The notes beneath the pieces were generated by a model. It ran no database searches, was not told where the DNA came from, and saw only the letters and a program-made list of their open reading frames with translations. From DALYCO01 sp964535545 (GTDB lineage Bacteria > Patescibacteriota > Minisyncoccia > Phycocordibacterales > UBA9973), in the NCBI GenBank assembly GCA_964535545.1, contig CAZHUT010000009.1, positions 1-24,634 of the forward strand: a stretch of DNA of 24,634 bases, read 5' to 3'. Position numbers and translations under genes: made by a program. Of this stretch, positions 22,782 through 24,634 are shown piece by piece (position 1 is the first letter of the stretch; each line of letters opens with the position of its first letter).

Positions 22782-23051
22782 TTAGTTGCCAGTTACTTTT
22801 CTAAATGCCTTCCCTTTTTCGAGCAAAAGGTGTGATCCTCGGGTTACAGTTGCAATACCAAGGCCAAGATCTTTGGCGATTGTTCGCTGTGCTTCCCCAT
22901 TCGTCAGTCGGGTCAGAATTTCAAAACGGCGGACTATTTCAGCATACTCCTTATCCGTCAGCATGTCACCAAGAAAAACCTTGAGCAGTTTTTCATCTTT
23001 GGCCGCCTTGATGATCGCTTTTAAAAGTTTTTTCTCGTATGCCTTGTTCAT
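22782..23051 (-). CDS. TrpR-like repressor (Trp repressor / YerC superfamily)
   Basis: This 89-aa all-helical DNA-binding protein has the TrpR helix-turn-helix: NGEAQRTIAKDLGLGIATVT followed by RGSH. E. coli TrpR binds tryptophan through T44, R54 and R84; aligned counterparts here are T32 (MLTDKE), R42 (EIVRRF) and R71 (TRGSH), with a single-residue gap in the turn. The TRGSH ending is closer to true TrpR (TRGSN) than to the YerC/YecD branch. It may therefore sense tryptophan. It lies 2 bp after trpS, which fits a role in controlling trpS and, through the shared transcript, the genes behind it. No obvious TrpR-type operator is seen before trpS, so an autoregulatory role is inferred only from context. 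Confidence 0.85.
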   Translation of the reverse strand: MNKAYEKKLLKAIIKAAKDEKLLKVFLGDMLTDKEYAEIVRRFEILTRLTNGEAQRTIAKDLGLGIATVTRGSHLLLEKGKAFRKVTGN

Positions 23052-23053
23052 AA

Positions 23054-24061
23054 TTAAAAATAGTCAATCTTCATCGCCTGCTTCACTTCGCGCAATGTTT
23101 CTCGCGCAACTTCACGAGCTTTGTCAGTGCCTTTTTTGAGAATATCCATCACTTCTTTAGGATTCTGAGCGAGATATTCGCGCTTTTCGCGGATCGGAGT
23201 GATCAATTCCTGAAGAATTCCGATCAAACGCTTCTTGATGACCACGTCGCCAAGACCGCCGGCTTCATACTGCTTCTTGAGTTCAGCCACCTCATCTTTC
23301 TTCGGATCGAAAATATCCAAATACTCAAACACAACGTTGCCTTCAACTTTGCCCGGATCTTGCACATGAATGTGGTTAGGATCCGTGTACATCATCATCA
23401 CTTTCTTTTCAATTTCTTCGTTTGAATCTGCAAGGTTGATGGTGTTGCCGAGTGACTTGGACATTTTTGCATTGCCATCAATACCTACAAGGCGGCCAAC
23501 TTCAGTTTTTGGAACTTCAATCTTTGAAAAGATTTCACCGTAAATTGAATTGAATTTATGCAAAATTTCATTTGCCTGTTCTATGTGTGGCAGCTGATCT
23601 TCGCCAACAGGAACAACATTGGCTTTGCAGAACAAAATATCTGCTGCCTGAGAAATTGGATACACCAAAAATCCGGCGTTTACTTCTTCTCCGTAGCCTT
23701 TCTGCTTCATTTCGTCTTTGACGGTCGGATTGCGCTTCAAGCGAGCAAGCGTGACGAGGTTCAAAAAGTAGACTGTCAGTTCCGCAATTTCAGGAATTTG
23801 AGACTGGATGAAAAATGTAGTTTTGGCAGGATCTACTCCGCAGGCAAGGTTGTCGAGCACGACCTCCATAACGTTACTGCGAACTTTGTCAGGGTTGTCG
23901 GCGTTGTCAGTAAGTGCCTGAACGTCGGCTACCATATAAAAAGCCTGATTGTATTTGTCCTGGAGAGCTACGCGATTCTGGATAGAGCCCACATAATGGC
24001 CCAAATGAAGTTTGCCTGTTGGCCGGTCGCCCGTAAGCAGGACCTGTGTTTTGTCAGTCAT
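23054..24061 (-). CDS. trpS: Tryptophanyl-tRNA synthetase
   Basis: This class I aminoacyl-tRNA synthetase charges tRNA-Trp; 335 aa is the standard bacterial length. The N-terminal GDRPTGKLHLGHYVGS contains the HIGH-type motif HLGH at 19-22; KMSKS is at 199-203 in IDGNAKMSKSLGNT. The region between contains the bacterial TrpRS core (VADVQALT, PVGEDQLPHIE). It is the first gene of the long minus-strand train. A TACAAT box ends 7 nt before the ATG, so the mRNA should be leaderless. No T-box or trp leader peptide is present, in contrast to aspS; the adjacent TrpR-like protein could provide regulation instead. Confidence 0.97.
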   Translation of the reverse strand: MTDKTQVLLTGDRPTGKLHLGHYVGSIQNRVALQDKYNQAFYMVADVQALTDNADNPDKVRSNVMEVVLDNLACGVDPAKTTFFIQSQIPEIAELTVYFLNLVTLARLKRNPTVKDEMKQKGYGEEVNAGFLVYPISQAADILFCKANVVPVGEDQLPHIEQANEILHKFNSIYGEIFSKIEVPKTEVGRLVGIDGNAKMSKSLGNTINLADSNEEIEKKVMMMYTDPNHIHVQDPGKVEGNVVFEYLDIFDPKKDEVAELKKQYEAGGLGDVVIKKRLIGILQELITPIREKREYLAQNPKEVMDILKKGTDKAREVARETLREVKQAMKIDYF

Positions 24062-24068
24062 ATTGGCT

Positions 24069-24074
24069 ATTGTA
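24069..24074 (-). promoter_or_regulatory. -10 box (TACAAT) of trpS and the downstream operon
   Basis: TACAAT ends 7 nt before the trpS ATG, which predicts a leaderless transcript. The -35 region falls in the T-run of the upstream terminator and is poor. Confidence 0.55.
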
Positions 24075-24089
24075 GCAGAGTTTTGGCAT

Positions 24090-24116
24090 AAAAAAAGCCG
24101 GTTTTGGTAAACCGGC
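24090..24116 (-). terminator. Intrinsic terminator of the HDDC2/YfbR-like gene
   Basis: An 8-bp perfect stem (GCCGGTTT / AAACCGGC) with a 4-nt loop is followed on the minus strand by seven T residues. It separates the partial HD gene from trpS. Confidence 0.92.
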
Positions 24117-24142
24117 CTATATACATAACAGGTATATCTGTA

Positions 24143-24634
24143 TTATAAAATTTCAGCAAACAAATTCTGCAGCACAGGGCTTAGCAAGCGTTTATCCCTC
24201 TTTTCGGGCACATAGAATTCTTCAAGATTTTTATTAAAACGTCTTTCATAGATCCTGGCCTTAATGATCATTTGCAGGTAATCAACTTCAGCCACCAATC
24301 TGGCGGTCGGGTCATTCTTTGCCTCGTAACGCTCCCAAAGCCTGGAATCGTACTTGGAATTCGGCACATTCTCTAAAAGCCCATACACTCCTTCTGCTTC
24401 GAGACGGTGTTTTTCTTCCTTAGGTATTCCGTCCGCTGGAGTAAAATCACCTTTCCTGATTTCACCATATTCATGGCCGATCGTCATGATTACGGCCTCT
24501 TCCCAATCTACATCTGGAAAATCATTCCGATGGCCTGCTCTTAATACCCGAAGTATTGTAAGCATGCCAATGATATGGTCTGATAATTTCTCACCGAAGA
24601 ATAGGGGTACCTGTCTGCCAAGTTCAAGCCAACC
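24143..24634 (-). CDS. HD-domain protein of the HDDC2/YfbR type (N-terminus cut by the window edge)
   Basis: The frame stays open to the right edge (163 codons visible), so the ATG at 24565 is probably internal. Visible signs of the family are KLSDHIIGMLTILRV (first metal His), a GHEYGEIRKGDFTPAD block, and KEEKHRLEAEGVYGLL, which match the pattern H...HD.aE...GDitp...KeekhrrE of 5-prime-deoxynucleotidase-like HDDC2/YfbR proteins. These remove phosphate from deoxynucleoside monophosphates. The usual His-Asp pair reads His-Glu here, so activity may be altered. A strong terminator follows, and trpS is downstream as a separate unit. Confidence 0.75.
   Translation of the reverse strand, partial: GWLELGRQVPLFFGEKLSDHIIGMLTILRVLRAGHRNDFPDVDWEEAVIMTIGHEYGEIRKGDFTPADGIPKEEKHRLEAEGVYGLLENVPNSKYDSRLWERYEAKNDPTARLVAEVDYLQMIIKARIYERRFNKNLEEFYVPEKRDKRLLSPVLQNLFAEIL

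Noticed and set aside
24117..24142. Possible imperfect dyad ATACA...TGTAT as a TrpR operator
   Set aside because: Only 5 bp per arm, located upstream of the terminator of the previous gene and not at the trpS promoter; too weak to call.

Overview
The window looks like a chromosomal segment of a Patescibacteria (CPR) bacterium, most likely of the Parcubacteria type. The grounds are a cluster of cysteine-rich double zinc-ribbon proteins that I associate with that group, a shortened AspRS, a DnaJ without a zinc finger, very tight gene packing, and promoters whose -10 box sits directly before the start codon. TGA acts as a stop (the lipoprotein gene at 4359 ends in TGA just before a terminator), so the Gracilibacteria-type recoding of TGA does not apply. 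The lineage call is inference from gene content; there is no rRNA gene here.

Left part (1-8120): the end of a probable Nramp-type metal transporter, corA, and cysS on the plus strand. Then, mostly on the minus strand, come a polytopic membrane protein, dnaJ, a small lipoprotein, an HD-domain hydrolase and aspS. Most of these have their own promoter and intrinsic terminator. aspS is preceded by a compact T-box riboswitch with a GAC (Asp) triplet in a very short Stem I, a UGGC tRNA-end-binding bulge and a classical terminator hairpin. A small unknown gene is transcribed divergently from a near-perfect sigma70-type promoter.

Middle part (8121-12868): an EamA/DMT permease, then the first of six paralogous zinc proteins (P1, 569 aa). 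P1 is divergent from a winged-helix protein, and a 23-bp inverted repeat lies between them. A Sec-exported protein of unknown function follows, closed by a strong terminator.

Right part (12834-24061): one long minus-strand gene train, read from 24061 downward: trpS, a TrpR-like repressor, a 71-aa membrane protein, zinc paralog P6, P5, a P-loop kinase, P4, P3, an AT-rich 158-aa membrane protein, and P2. Gaps are 1-4 bp except for one of 32 bp, and I see no internal terminator, so it is probably one ~11-kb operon. Every zinc paralog has the same layout: an N-terminal zinc domain, two tandem Cys/Tyr/Asn-rich modules each closed by a GCVGLRNKQYC-like signature plus QYSKEEYE, a YGEFFP/SPFAYNE linker, and a C-terminal zinc domain that mirrors the N-terminal one. 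The function is unknown; this cluster is the most interesting content. The right edge holds the truncated gene of an HDDC2/YfbR-like HD protein.
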